Shown here piece by piece: positions 1 to 8,500 of a stretch of DNA of 64,000 nucleotides. Origin of the DNA: Roseateles puraquae (GTDB taxonomy: Bacteria > Pseudomonadota > Gammaproteobacteria > Burkholderiales > Burkholderiaceae_C); the NCBI RefSeq assembly GCF_002205845.1, contig NZ_NISI01000001.1, forward strand, positions 434,001 through 498,000, written 5' to 3'. The position numbers and the translations under genes were made by a program. Position 1 is the first letter of the stretch; every line of letters begins with the position of its first letter. The notes below the pieces were generated by a model. The model saw only the letters and a list, made by a program, of their open reading frames with translations. It did no database searches and was not told where the DNA came from.

Positions 1-434
1 TCGGCATAGCCGCCCAGCGAGGCGACACCCTCCTGGATGCGCGCACCGCCCGAGTCGTTCAGGCCGATGACCGGGGCGCCGACCTTCATGGCCTGGTCCA
101 TCACCTTGCAGATCTTCTCGGCGTGGGCTTCGCTCAAAGCGCCGCCGAAGACGGTGAAGTCCTGGCTGAAGGCGAAGGCCAGGCGGCCGTTGATCATGCC
201 GTAGCCGGTCACGACGCCGTCGCCCGGGATCTTGTTGTCGGCCATGCCGAAGTCCACGCAGCGGTGCTCGACGAACATGTCCCATTCCTCGAAGCTGCCT
301 TCGTCGAACAGCAGTTCCAGCCGCTCGCGGGCGGTGAGCTTGCCCTTGGCGTGCTGGGCGGCGATGCGCTTCTCGCCACCGCCCAGGCGTGCGAGGGCGC
401 GCTTGGCTTCCAGGGCTTGCAGGATGTCTTGCAT
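1..434 (-). CDS. pccB: propionyl-CoA carboxylase beta subunit, 5' part only
   Basis: Carboxyltransferase subunit of a biotin-dependent acyl-CoA carboxylase, which carboxylates propionyl-CoA to methylmalonyl-CoA in the cytoplasm. The window holds only the first ~144 residues; the gene continues past base 1. Visible family marks are the N-terminal start MQDILQALE, the [18 protein letters not shown] block, GDGVVTGYG, and [11 protein letters not shown] followed by the glycine-rich [13 protein letters not shown] acyl-CoA-binding stretch. The start is ATG at 434-432, 16 bases after the VOC gene stop. It is the last visible member of the mutase/MeaB block, and a biotin-carboxylase (pccA) gene would be expected just outside. 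The substrate (propionyl- rather than another acyl-CoA) is inferred from the neighbouring mutase. Confidence 0.93.
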   Translation of the reverse strand, partial: MQDILQALEAKRALARLGGGEKRIAAQHAKGKLTARERLELLFDEGSFEEWDMFVEHRCVDFGMADNKIPGDGVVTGYGMINGRLAFAFSQDFTVFGGALSEAHAEKICKVMDQAMKVGAPVIGLNDSGGARIQEGVASLGGYA

Positions 435-450
435 GGTGTGGACGCTTTCG

Positions 451-840
451 TCAGAACGGGAAATTGATCTCCACGCCGTTGCCGGCGGGATCCTGGAGGA
501 AGAACTGGTGCTGGCCGGTGACGGCCGAGCGCGATTCGTGGAAGCGCACGCCGTGTGAGCGCAGCCGCTCGGCCGTGGCCTCGGGGTCGGTGCCGGCAAA
601 GGCGGTGTGGTCGTAGGTGCTCGGCGCGGCCGGATCGACCGGGCCACGGGGCACTTCGTCGGGCCGCTGGGTGGACAGGTGCAGCACCGGGTGCCCGCCG
701 GCGTAGAGCCAGAAACCGGCGGTGCCGAAATCGGGCCGGGGCCCGACCTCCAGGCCGAGCACGTCGCGGTAGAAGTCACGCAGCACGGCCAGCAACTCGG
801 CCGGCGCGCGCAGGTTGATGTGATGCAGGCCGGTGATCAT
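451..840 (-). CDS. VOC (glyoxalase/bleomycin-resistance) family protein
   Basis: A 129-residue protein with one vicinal-oxygen-chelate domain. It opens with [12 protein letters not shown], has FYRDVLGL in the first beta-alpha-beta module and ends [17 protein letters not shown], the usual metal-ligand strand ending in Glu. The start ATG (840-838) overlaps the meaB stop as ATGA. A longer frame reaching 993 exists but lies inside meaB. Its place between meaB and pccB suggests methylmalonyl-CoA epimerase, but the sequence looks like a generic small-molecule VOC protein ([10 protein letters not shown] rather than the epimerase core), so the substrate is unknown. Confidence 0.82.
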   Translation of the reverse strand: MITGLHHINLRAPAELLAVLRDFYRDVLGLEVGPRPDFGTAGFWLYAGGHPVLHLSTQRPDEVPRGPVDPAAPSTYDHTAFAGTDPEATAERLRSHGVRFHESRSAVTGQHQFFLQDPAGNGVEINFPF

Positions 841-1802
841 GGGGTACTCCTGAACAGGGCCAGCAACTGGCGGGCGGCCGTCGAGGCAGGGATGCGCCCC
901 TCGCGGACCGCGGTGGTGCTGGTTGCCAAGGCCGTCTGCACGGCCGGGTGGGCGGTGAAAGCCTGGCGCAGCCCGGCCTGGATACGCTCCCACATCCAGG
1001 CCAGCGCCTGCTCACGGCGCTTGGCGGCCCAGGCACCGCTGGCCTCGCGATCGTCGCGCAGCGCCGTGACGGCGGCCCACAGCGGCGCGATGCCGTCCGC
1101 CTTCAATGCGCTGACCTGCAGCACGCGCTGCACCGTTTGCGCATGCGTGGGCAGCAGGCGCAGGGCCGAGGTGATCTGGGCCTGGGCGCGGGTGGCGGCG
1201 GCGGCATCGAGATCAGCCTTGTTGATGACCACCAGATCGGCGAGCTCCATGACGCCCTTCTTGATCGCCTGAAGATCATCACCCGCATTGGGCAGTTGAA
1301 GCAGCACGTACAGGTCGGTCATGCCGGCTACCGCGGTTTCGCTCTGGCCCACGCCCACGGTCTCGACGATGACGACGTCGTAGCCCGCCGCCTCGCACAG
1401 CAGCATCGCCTCGCGCGTCTTCTCGGCCACGCCGCCCAGCGTGCCGCTGCTGGGGCTCGGGCGGATGAAGGCCCGCGTGTCCATGGAGAGCCGCTCCATG
1501 CGCGTCTTGTCGCCGAGGATGGCGCCGCCGGACACACTGCTGGACGGGTCGATGGTCAGCACCGCCACGCGGTGCCCCTGCGCCAGCAAGAAGACGCCCA
1601 GCGCCTCGATGAAGGTGCTCTTGCCCACGCCGGGCACGCCGGAGATGCCCAGGCGCAGCGCATGGCCGGTGGCGGGCATCAGGCCTGTCAGCAGCGCGTC
1701 GGCCTGCTCGCGGTGGTCGGCGCGGGTCGACTCGATCAACGTGATGGCCTTGGCCAGCGCGCGGCGCTCGCCGGACTGGAGGCGCTGGGCCAGATCGCTC
1801 AT
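837..1802 (-). CDS. meaB: methylmalonyl-CoA mutase-associated GTPase MeaB (ArgK family)
   Basis: G3E P-loop GTPase of 321 residues that protects and reactivates adenosylcobalamin-dependent methylmalonyl-CoA mutase. The P-loop GVPGVGKST lies at residues 55-63. Further on are the family's [21 protein letters not shown] segment, the [10 protein letters not shown] switch region and NKADLD (the NKxD guanine motif). It overlaps the upstream acetyltransferase gene (ATG 1802-1800 inside its stop) and the downstream VOC gene by 4 bases each, so it is translationally coupled in the mutase operon. Older names ArgK/YgfD refer to the same family. Confidence 0.95.
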   Translation of the reverse strand: MSDLAQRLQSGERRALAKAITLIESTRADHREQADALLTGLMPATGHALRLGISGVPGVGKSTFIEALGVFLLAQGHRVAVLTIDPSSSVSGGAILGDKTRMERLSMDTRAFIRPSPSSGTLGGVAEKTREAMLLCEAAGYDVVIVETVGVGQSETAVAGMTDLYVLLQLPNAGDDLQAIKKGVMELADLVVINKADLDAAAATRAQAQITSALRLLPTHAQTVQRVLQVSALKADGIAPLWAAVTALRDDREASGAWAAKRREQALAWMWERIQAGLRQAFTAHPAVQTALATSTTAVREGRIPASTAARQLLALFRSTP

Positions 1803-2227
1803 GCGATCGGCTCCCAGCGGTATTCGATGTCGAAGTCCTGCTCCTCCACGGCGCGGAAGCCGTGACGGCGGTAGAAGTCATTGGCCCGGCTTTCCCGCAG
1901 GGCCGCCAGCGAGATGGGCAGGCCGCGCGCCTTGAGCTTGTCGATCACCCAGGCGCCGATGCCCTGTCCTTGTGCGGCGGGCGCGAGGTAGAGGTGGTGA
2001 AGCCGCAGCTCGCCCTCCCGCGGCTCGACAGTGAAGTAGCCGACGCGTTCGCCGCCCAAAACGAGGTGCTGCATCCACGCGGGGTGGAACTGCGCCCGCA
2101 GCCGCGCCCGGGCCACCTCGGGGTTGAAGCGGCCGAGCCGCGTGAGGCTCTCGCGCAGCGCCTCGATGCGCAGCGCGAGCATGGCTTCGAAGTCGCCGTC
2201 GACGACGGGCGCGAGCGTCAGGTTCAA
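1799..2227 (-). CDS. GNAT family N-acetyltransferase
   Basis: 142-residue single-domain GNAT acetyltransferase. The acetyl-CoA pyrophosphate loop is visible as [17 protein letters not shown] (Q/R-x-x-G-x-G/A form), followed by a C-terminal [21 protein letters not shown], the usual asparagine/tyrosine motif. It sits between the mutase gene (ATGA overlap at 2224-2227) and meaB (ATGA overlap at 1799-1802). This is an unusual guest in an otherwise standard mutase-chaperone pair. The substrate cannot be read from the sequence. A role in the methylmalonyl pathway, such as lysine acetylation of an acyl-CoA enzyme, is only a guess from the coupling. Confidence 0.88.
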   Translation of the reverse strand: MNLTLAPVVDGDFEAMLALRIEALRESLTRLGRFNPEVARARLRAQFHPAWMQHLVLGGERVGYFTVEPREGELRLHHLYLAPAAQGQGIGAWVIDKLKARGLPISLAALRESRANDFYRRHGFRAVEEQDFDIEYRWEPIA

Positions 2228-4416
2228 GCCGCCACTCCGGCCGCGCCCGCGACCTGGGCGCGAATCTGCTCCAGCACGTCCTTGGCGCTGGCCGGGATGG
2301 GCGTGCCCGGGCCATAGATGCCTTTCACGCCGGCCTCATACAGGAAGCCATAGTCCTGCTGCGGGATCACGCCGCCGACGAACACGATGATGTCGTCGGC
2401 GCCCTGCTTCTTGAGCTCGGCAATGATGGCTGGCACCAGGGTCTTGTGGCCGGCCGCGAGCGTAGACACGCCCACGGCGTGCACGTCGTTCTCAATGGCC
2501 TGGCGGGCGCATTCCTCGGGCGTCTGAAAGAGCGGCCCGATGTCAACGTCAAAGCCGAGGTCGGCGAAGGCGGTGGCGACCACCTTGGCGCCGCGGTCGT
2601 GGCCGTCCTGGCCGAGCTTGGCGATCATCACCCGCGGGCGGCGGCCCTGGGCGTCGGCGAAGGCGGCGATCTCGGCCTGCAGCTTGGCCCAGCCTTCAGC
2701 CGAGTCGTACGCCGCGGCATAGACACCACTGACCTTGTGCGTGTCAGCGCGGTGGCGGCCGAACACGGCTTCGAGCGCGTCGGACACCTCGCCCACGGTC
2801 GCGCGCAGGCGCATCGCTTCGATGCTGAGTTCCAGCAGATTGCCCTCGCCGTTCTCGGCAGCGCGGGTGAGCGCGCCCAGGGCCGTCTGCACGGCTTCGG
2901 TGTTGCGGGTGGCCTTGATGTGCTTCAGGCGCTCGATCTGCGCCTCGCGCACCTTGACGTTGTCGACCTCCAGGATCTCGACCGGGTCTTCCTTGGCCAG
3001 CTTGTATTTGTTGACGCCCACGATGACGTCGGCGCCGGAGTCGATGCGGGCCTGCTTCTCGGCCGCGCTCGCCTCGATCTTGAGCTTGGCCCAGCCCGAG
3101 TCGACCGCCTTGATCATGCCGCCCTGGGCGTTCACCTCCTCGATGATGGACCAGGCCTTGTCGGCCATGTCCTGCGTCAGCTTTTCCATCATGTAGCTGC
3201 CGGCCCAGGGGTCGACGACGCTGGTGATGTGGGTCTCTTCCTGGATGATGAGCTGGGTGTTGCGCGCGATGCGGGCGCTGAACTCGGTGGGCAGCGCGAT
3301 GGCCTCGTCCAGCGAATTGGTGTGCAGGCTCTGCGTGCCGCCGAACACCGCCGCCATGGCCTCGATGGTGGTGCGCACCACGTTGTTGTAGGGGTCCTGC
3401 TCGGTCAGGCTCCAGCCGGAGGTCTGGCAGTGGGTGCGCAGCATCAGGCTCTTGGGGTTGGTGGCGCCGAACTCCTTCATGATGCGGCACCACAGCAGAC
3501 GCGCGGCCCGCATTTTGGCGATCTCGAGATAGAAGTTCATCCCGATCGCCCAGAAGAAGCTCAGGCGCGGCGCGAAGTCGTCGACGCTCAGGCCCTTGGT
3601 CATCGCGGTACGCACATACTCCTGACCGTCGGCCAGCGTGAAGGCCAGCTCCAGCGCCTGGTTGGCGCCCGCCTCCTGCATGTGATAGCCGGAGATGCTG
3701 ATCGAGTTGAACTTGGGCATCGCCCGCGCGGTGTACTCGATGATGTCGCCGACGATGCGCATCGACGGCTCCGGCGGGTAGATGTAGGTGTTGCGGACCA
3801 TGAACTCCTTGAGGATGTCGTTCTGGATGGTCCCGGCCAGTTGATCCTGGCCGACGCCCTGCTCTTCAGCCGCCACCACGTAGCCGGCCAGCACCGGCAG
3901 CACGGCCCCGTTCATCGTCATGGAGACCGAGACCTTGTCCAGCGGGATGCCGTCGAACAGGATCTTCATGTCCTCCACCGAGTCGATGGCCACGCCGGCC
4001 TTGCCGACGTCACCGGTCACGCGGGGGTGGTCGCTGTCGTAGCCGCGGTGAGTGGCCAGGTCGAACGCGACCGACACGCCCTGTGCTCCGGCGGCGAGCG
4101 CCTTGCGGTAGAAGGCATTGCTCTCCTCGGCGGTCGAGAAGCCCGCGTACTGCCGAATCGTCCAGGGCCGGGCGGCATACATCGTGGCTTGCGGGCCGCG
4201 CAAGAACGGCTCGAAGCCTGGCAACGTGTCGGTATGGGGCAGCCCGGCCGTGTCGGCGGCGGTATAGAGCGGCTTGACCGTCAGCCCTTCCGGCGTCACC
4301 CAGTTCAGCGCCGAGACGTCACCGCCAGGCGCGGATTTGGCGGCGGCCTTCGCCCATTGCTCCAGCGTGGCGGTCTTGAACTCCGGGGCATCCCCGGTCC
4401 GGTGGGCGTCCGACAT
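2224..4416 (-). CDS. scpA: methylmalonyl-CoA mutase, single-chain
   Basis: Adenosylcobalamin enzyme of 730 residues interconverting (R)-methylmalonyl-CoA and succinyl-CoA. It has the catalytic TIM barrel (residues ~30-560, with [14 protein letters not shown] near the start, [18 protein letters not shown], and MKEFGAT...[13 protein letters not shown]) and a C-terminal B12-binding domain in which DGHDRGAKV (near residue 605) supplies the axial histidine. The length matches the fused homodimeric type rather than the mutA/mutB heterodimer. The start ATG at 4416-4414 is preceded by CAGGAGAG. A longer frame to 4674 runs into the divergent regulator and is rejected. It is first in a coupled run with GNAT, meaB, VOC and pccB. 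The divergent GntR gene and the palindrome at 4459-4474 suggest substrate-responsive control. Confidence 0.96.
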   Translation of the reverse strand: MSDAHRTGDAPEFKTATLEQWAKAAAKSAPGGDVSALNWVTPEGLTVKPLYTAADTAGLPHTDTLPGFEPFLRGPQATMYAARPWTIRQYAGFSTAEESNAFYRKALAAGAQGVSVAFDLATHRGYDSDHPRVTGDVGKAGVAIDSVEDMKILFDGIPLDKVSVSMTMNGAVLPVLAGYVVAAEEQGVGQDQLAGTIQNDILKEFMVRNTYIYPPEPSMRIVGDIIEYTARAMPKFNSISISGYHMQEAGANQALELAFTLADGQEYVRTAMTKGLSVDDFAPRLSFFWAIGMNFYLEIAKMRAARLLWCRIMKEFGATNPKSLMLRTHCQTSGWSLTEQDPYNNVVRTTIEAMAAVFGGTQSLHTNSLDEAIALPTEFSARIARNTQLIIQEETHITSVVDPWAGSYMMEKLTQDMADKAWSIIEEVNAQGGMIKAVDSGWAKLKIEASAAEKQARIDSGADVIVGVNKYKLAKEDPVEILEVDNVKVREAQIERLKHIKATRNTEAVQTALGALTRAAENGEGNLLELSIEAMRLRATVGEVSDALEAVFGRHRADTHKVSGVYAAAYDSAEGWAKLQAEIAAFADAQGRRPRVMIAKLGQDGHDRGAKVVATAFADLGFDVDIGPLFQTPEECARQAIENDVHAVGVSTLAAGHKTLVPAIIAELKKQGADDIIVFVGGVIPQQDYGFLYEAGVKGIYGPGTPIPASAKDVLEQIRAQVAGAAGVAA

Positions 4417-4458
4417 CGAAACTCTCCTGTAACGGCGCGGCATCTTAGCCGAGCGGTG

Positions 4459-4474
4459 ATTCATAATTATGAAT
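4459..4474. promoter_or_regulatory. perfect 16-bp palindrome in the mutase/GntR divergent promoter region
   Basis: ATTCATAATTATGAAT reads the same on both strands. It is markedly AT-rich against the GC-rich surroundings. It lies 42 bases upstream of the mutase start and 45 bases upstream of the GntR start, where an autoregulating FCD-type GntR repressor would be expected to bind. Binding is inferred; only the symmetry and position are seen. Confidence 0.6.
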
Positions 4475-4519
4475 TCAAAATCTGTACACTGAGCTGACAC
4501 CGCCGCCCGCCACGCGACC

Positions 4520-5176
4520 ATGCCCGCCCTCACCGCCGACGCCCCGCTTGCCTCGACCGCCCTGTACGAACAGGTCGCCGACCGCCTGCGCCAGCGCATC
4601 CTGGCGCGGGAGTTGGAGCCTGGCAGCTGGATCGACGAGCTGAAGCTGTGCGGCGAGCTGGGCATCAGCCGCACCCCGTTGCGAGAAGCCCTGAAGGTGC
4701 TGGCCGCCGAAGGCCTGGTGACGATGAAGCTGCGCCGCGGCGCCTACGTCACCGAGATGAGCGAGCGCGACGTGGCAGAGGCCTACCAGCTGCTGTCCCT
4801 GCTTGAAAGCGACGCGGCCGCCATCGTGGCCAGCCAGGCGTCAGACGATGATCTGGCCGAGTTGCGCGCGCTGCATCAGGCGCTGGAAGACGCCCTGCCC
4901 GACCGCGACCGCTTCTTTGCGGCCAACGAACGGTTTCATCTGCGGCTGCTGGAGATGGACGGCAACCGCTGGCGCCAGCAGATCGTCGGCGACCTGCGCC
5001 GGCTGATGAAGCTCAACCGCCACCACTCCCTGTTCCGCGAGGGGCGGCTGAGCGAATCGCTGGACGAGCACCGCGCGATGCTGGCCGCCTTGCTGCGCCG
5101 CGATGGCGATGGCGCCCGAGCCCTGATGGCCGCCCATTTCCGGAACGGCCTCGCCGCCACCCGCCCCGTCAGCTGA
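4520..5176 (+). CDS. GntR-family transcriptional regulator, FCD (FadR) subfamily
   Basis: 218-residue DNA-binding regulator. The N-terminal winged helix-turn-helix (residues ~13-80) contains [36 protein letters not shown] and RRGAYVT, the GntR signature. Residues ~85-215 form the all-helical FCD ligand domain, with the metal/ligand histidines in [11 protein letters not shown] and the terminal MAAHF. It is divergent from the methylmalonyl-CoA mutase operon, sharing a 103-bp spacer that carries a perfect palindrome. This arrangement predicts local control of propionate/branched-chain catabolism by an acyl-CoA or organic acid. The effector is unknown. Confidence 0.9.
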   Translation: MPALTADAPLASTALYEQVADRLRQRILARELEPGSWIDELKLCGELGISRTPLREALKVLAAEGLVTMKLRRGAYVTEMSERDVAEAYQLLSLLESDAAAIVASQASDDDLAELRALHQALEDALPDRDRFFAANERFHLRLLEMDGNRWRQQIVGDLRRLMKLNRHHSLFREGRLSESLDEHRAMLAALLRRDGDGARALMAAHFRNGLAATRPVS

Positions 5177-5373
5177 ACCCAGCCGCAGGCGGCGTGAACT
5201 GCGCCCGAAAGCCCGCGGTTATCCATGTTCCGGACGCGGGATGCGTCCTTAGCATCGGCTGACCTGGGTTTTCCATGCCCGCCACGTTCACCTTGCAACC
5301 GGTCGTTCGTGACGGATTTGGCAACCCCAGGGGTGCATGGCCGGTGGCCGGGAAACATTTTTTTGCAGTTTCC

Positions 5374-5400
5374 TAAAGTCAAGCCGACCCTGCCCGATAA
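5374..5400 (+). promoter_or_regulatory. sigma-28 (FliA)-type promoter of the giant repeat protein gene
   Basis: TAAAGTCA (5374-5381), an 11-bp spacer, then CCCGATAA (5393-5400). The enterobacterial FliA consensus is TAAAGTTT-N11-GCCGATAA, so the boxes match at 6/8 and 7/8 positions with exactly the right spacing. Transcription should start near 5406. This would place the giant protein in the late flagellar regulon. The match is seen; use by FliA is inferred. Confidence 0.72.
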
Positions 5401-5408
5401 CCGACTGA

Positions 5409-5426
5409 AGGTCATGGTCGTGACCT
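5409..5426. promoter_or_regulatory. inverted repeat AGGTCA-N6-TGACCT at the predicted transcript start
   Basis: Perfect 6-bp arms separated by six bases (TGGTCG), starting 9 bases after the -10 box of the sigma-28-like promoter. It could be a repressor operator or the first hairpin of the leader RNA. No regulator can be assigned. Confidence 0.4.
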
Positions 5427-5528
5427 GGCCGCTGCGCATGCGTCTCGTGCGCGCGCCGGCCACGACCCGGGCCCCCGAGTCGCCGCCTCACCCGCGGCGG
5501 CGCCCCAATTGCAGCCTGTGAGATTGCC

Positions 5529-8500
5529 ATGGCAACCATCGTCCCCCTGATTCCCGCTTCCAAGATCCCTGGTCTGAGCACCACGACGATCCGGGACTTC
5601 ACGACGGAGGATTGGGCCGCGTTCAAGACGGACCAGATCGCAGCCCTGACGACGGCGCAGGCTGCCGTCATCAGTTCAGACGGGATTGCCGCGCTCGGCA
5701 CAGCCCAGATCCGCGCCTTCGAGACGCAGGATCTGCGTTCGCTGAGCACGACGGCCATCCAGGGCCTGGCATCCGACAACGTCAAGGCGCTGACGACGGA
5801 CCAGATCGGGGCGCTTAATACCAACCAGGTGGCGGTGCTGTCGACCGACCAGCTCAAGGGCATGACCACCGCCGACATGGTCGCCCTGACCTCGGCCCAG
5901 GTGGCGGCACTCAAGTCCAACCAGCTGGCCTCGCTGAACACCGACCAGCTCCGCGCCATCGAGACGGGTGACATCAAGGCGCTGACCACGGCCAGCGTCC
6001 GTGCGCTGGACACCGACCAGCTCAATGCCCTGACCACCAACCAGCTGCAGTCCCTGATCAGCAGCCAGATCACCGCCCTGACGACCGACCAGGTCCAGGC
6101 CCTGAGCACCGGCAACCTGAATTCGCTGACGACTGCCAGCATGAGCCAGTTCGCCACCGGCCAGGTGCGCGTGCTGACCAGCGATCAGTTGCAGAACCTC
6201 ACCACCGCCAACCTCGTGGCCCTGGGCACGGGCCAGTACGCGGTGCTGAACTCCGACCAGATCGGGGCTCTCAAGACCAGCCAGATCCGCAGCCTTGAAA
6301 CGGCGGACATCCGTGCCATCACGACGGCCGCCCTGCAAGGCCTGAACTCCGACCAGGTCAAGGCGCTCACCACCGATGCCGTCGTCGCGTTGAGCACCGG
6401 CCAGGTCAGCGTGCTGAACACCGACCAACTCAAGGGCATGACCACCGCGGACATGGTGGCGCTCAGCTCGGCTCAGGTGGCGGCGCTCAAGTCAGGCCAG
6501 GTGGCCTCGCTGAACACCGACCAACTTCGCGCGATCGAGACCGGCGACATCAAGGCGCTCACCACCGCCAACATCCGCGCGCTCGACACTGACCAGCTCA
6601 ACAACCTCACCACCGCCCAGCTGCAGGCCCTGGCCAGCAGCCAGGTCGCGTCGCTGACGACCGACCAGGTCCAGGCCCTGAAGACCAGCAACCTGAACGC
6701 GCTCACCACGGGTGAGATGAGTCAGCTCACCACCGGCCAGGTGCGCGTGCTGACCAGCGACCAGCTGCAGAACCTCACCACCGGCAACCTGGTGGCCCTG
6801 AGCACCGGCCAGTACGCCGCGCTGAACTCCGACCAGCTCGCCGCGCTGACCACCGCCCAGGTCCGCAACCTGGAAACGGCGGACGTCCGCGCCATTTCGA
6901 CCGCTGCCCTGCAGGGCCTGAACTCCGACCAGGTCAAGGCCCTGACCACCGACGGTATCGGCGCGCTGAGCACAGGCCAGGTCGCCAACCTGTCGACCGA
7001 CCAGCTCAAGGGCCTGAGCACCGCCGGCATGGTGGCGCTGACCTCGGCGCAGATCGCCGCGATGAAGTCCAGCCAGGTGGCCTCGCTGAACAGCGACCAG
7101 CTGCGCGCCATCGAAACCGCTGACATCAAGGCGCTGACCACGGGCGACATCAAGGCCCTGGACACCGACCAGATCAACAACCTGACCACCGCCCAGCTCC
7201 AGGCCCTGGCCAGCAGTCAGGTCGCCGCGCTGACGACGGACCAGGTCCAGGCGCTGAAGACCGGCAACCTCAACGCGCTGACGACCGCCGAAATGGGCCA
7301 GCTGACGAGCGGCCAGGTCCGGGTGCTGACCAGCGACCAGCTGCAGAACCTCACCACGGCCAACCTCGTGGCCATGACCACCGGCCAGTACGCCGCCCTG
7401 ACCTCCGACCAGGTCGCGGCGCTGACCACCGCCCAGATGCGCAATCTGGAGACCGCCGACCTCAAGGCCATCTCCACCGCAGCCATCCAGGGCCTGAACT
7501 CCGACCAGGTCAAGGCGCTGACGACGGACACCGTGGCCGCCCTGACCACCGGCCAGGTCGCCGCCCTGACCACCGACCAGCTCAAGGGCATGACCACCGG
7601 CGACATGGTGGCCCTCAGCTCGGCCCAGGTGGCGGCCATCAAGTCGGACCAGCTCGCCTCGCTGAATACCGACCAGCTGCGCGCCATCGAAACCGGCGAC
7701 ATCAAGGCCCTGACGACAGCCAACATCCGTGCGCTGAACACCGACCAGGTCAACGCGCTGACGACCAACCAGCTGCAATCGCTGTCCAGCGCGCAGGTGA
7801 CGGCGCTCACGTCCGACCAGGTCAAGGCCCTGACCACCGGCAACCTGAACTCGCTGACCACGGCCGAAATGAGCCAGCTCAGCACGGCTCAAGTCCGGGT
7901 GCTCACCAGCGATCAGCTCCAGAACCTCACCACCGGCAACCTGGTGGCGCTGAGCACCGGCCAGTACGCCGCCCTCACCTCCGACCAGACCGCCGCCCTC
8001 ACCACCGCGCAGATGCGCAACCTGGAGACCGCCGATGTGCGCGCCATCTCCACGGCCGCCCTGCAAGGCCTGAACTCCGACCAGGTCAAGGCGCTGGCCA
8101 CCGACGCCATCGTGGCCATGACCACGGCCCAGGTCGGCACGCTGAACACCGACCAGCTCAAGGGCATGACCACCGGTGACATGGTGGCCCTGACCTCGGC
8201 CCAGGTCGCCGCGCTCAAGTCCGACCAGGTCGCGTCCCTCAACACCGACCAGCTGCGCGCCATCGAGACGGGCGACATCAAGGCCCTGACGACCGCCACC
8301 ATCCGGGCGCTGAGCACTGACCAGATCAACGCCCTGACGACCAACCAGCTGCAGTCGCTGTCCAGCGCCCAGGTGGGCGCGCTGACGACCGACCAGGTCC
8401 AGGCCCTGACCACCGGCAACCTGAATGCGCTGACCACGGCCGAGATGAGCCAGCTCAGCACGGCACAAGTGCGCGTGCTGACCAGCGATCAGCTGCAGAA

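Larger units (their letters stand above)
5177..5528. other. 352-bp intergenic region, leader of the giant repeat gene
   Basis: The longest non-coding stretch in the window. It holds a sigma-28-like promoter (5374-5400), an inverted repeat at the expected transcript start (5409-5426), a small hairpin GGACGC-N5-GCGTCC (5232-5248) just after the GntR gene, and a T7 run at 5358-5364. No protein-like frame is convincing. From the promoter, the untranslated leader of the giant gene would be about 120 nt. Confidence 0.6.

Noticed and set aside
451-840. Methylmalonyl-CoA epimerase
   Set aside because: Position next to meaB and pccB is tempting, but the VOC sequence lacks the epimerase-typical core and looks like a generic VOC protein.
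451-993. Longer 180-residue start for the VOC gene
   Set aside because: The extra 51 residues overlap meaB and show no domain; ATG 840 gives the coupled ATGA overlap and an intact VOC fold start.
5529-5700. LapA-type N-terminal retention module cleaved by LapG
   Set aside because: The octads begin at residue 15 and no TAAG-type cleavage site or globular N-domain is seen; no lapD/lapG genes are in the window.
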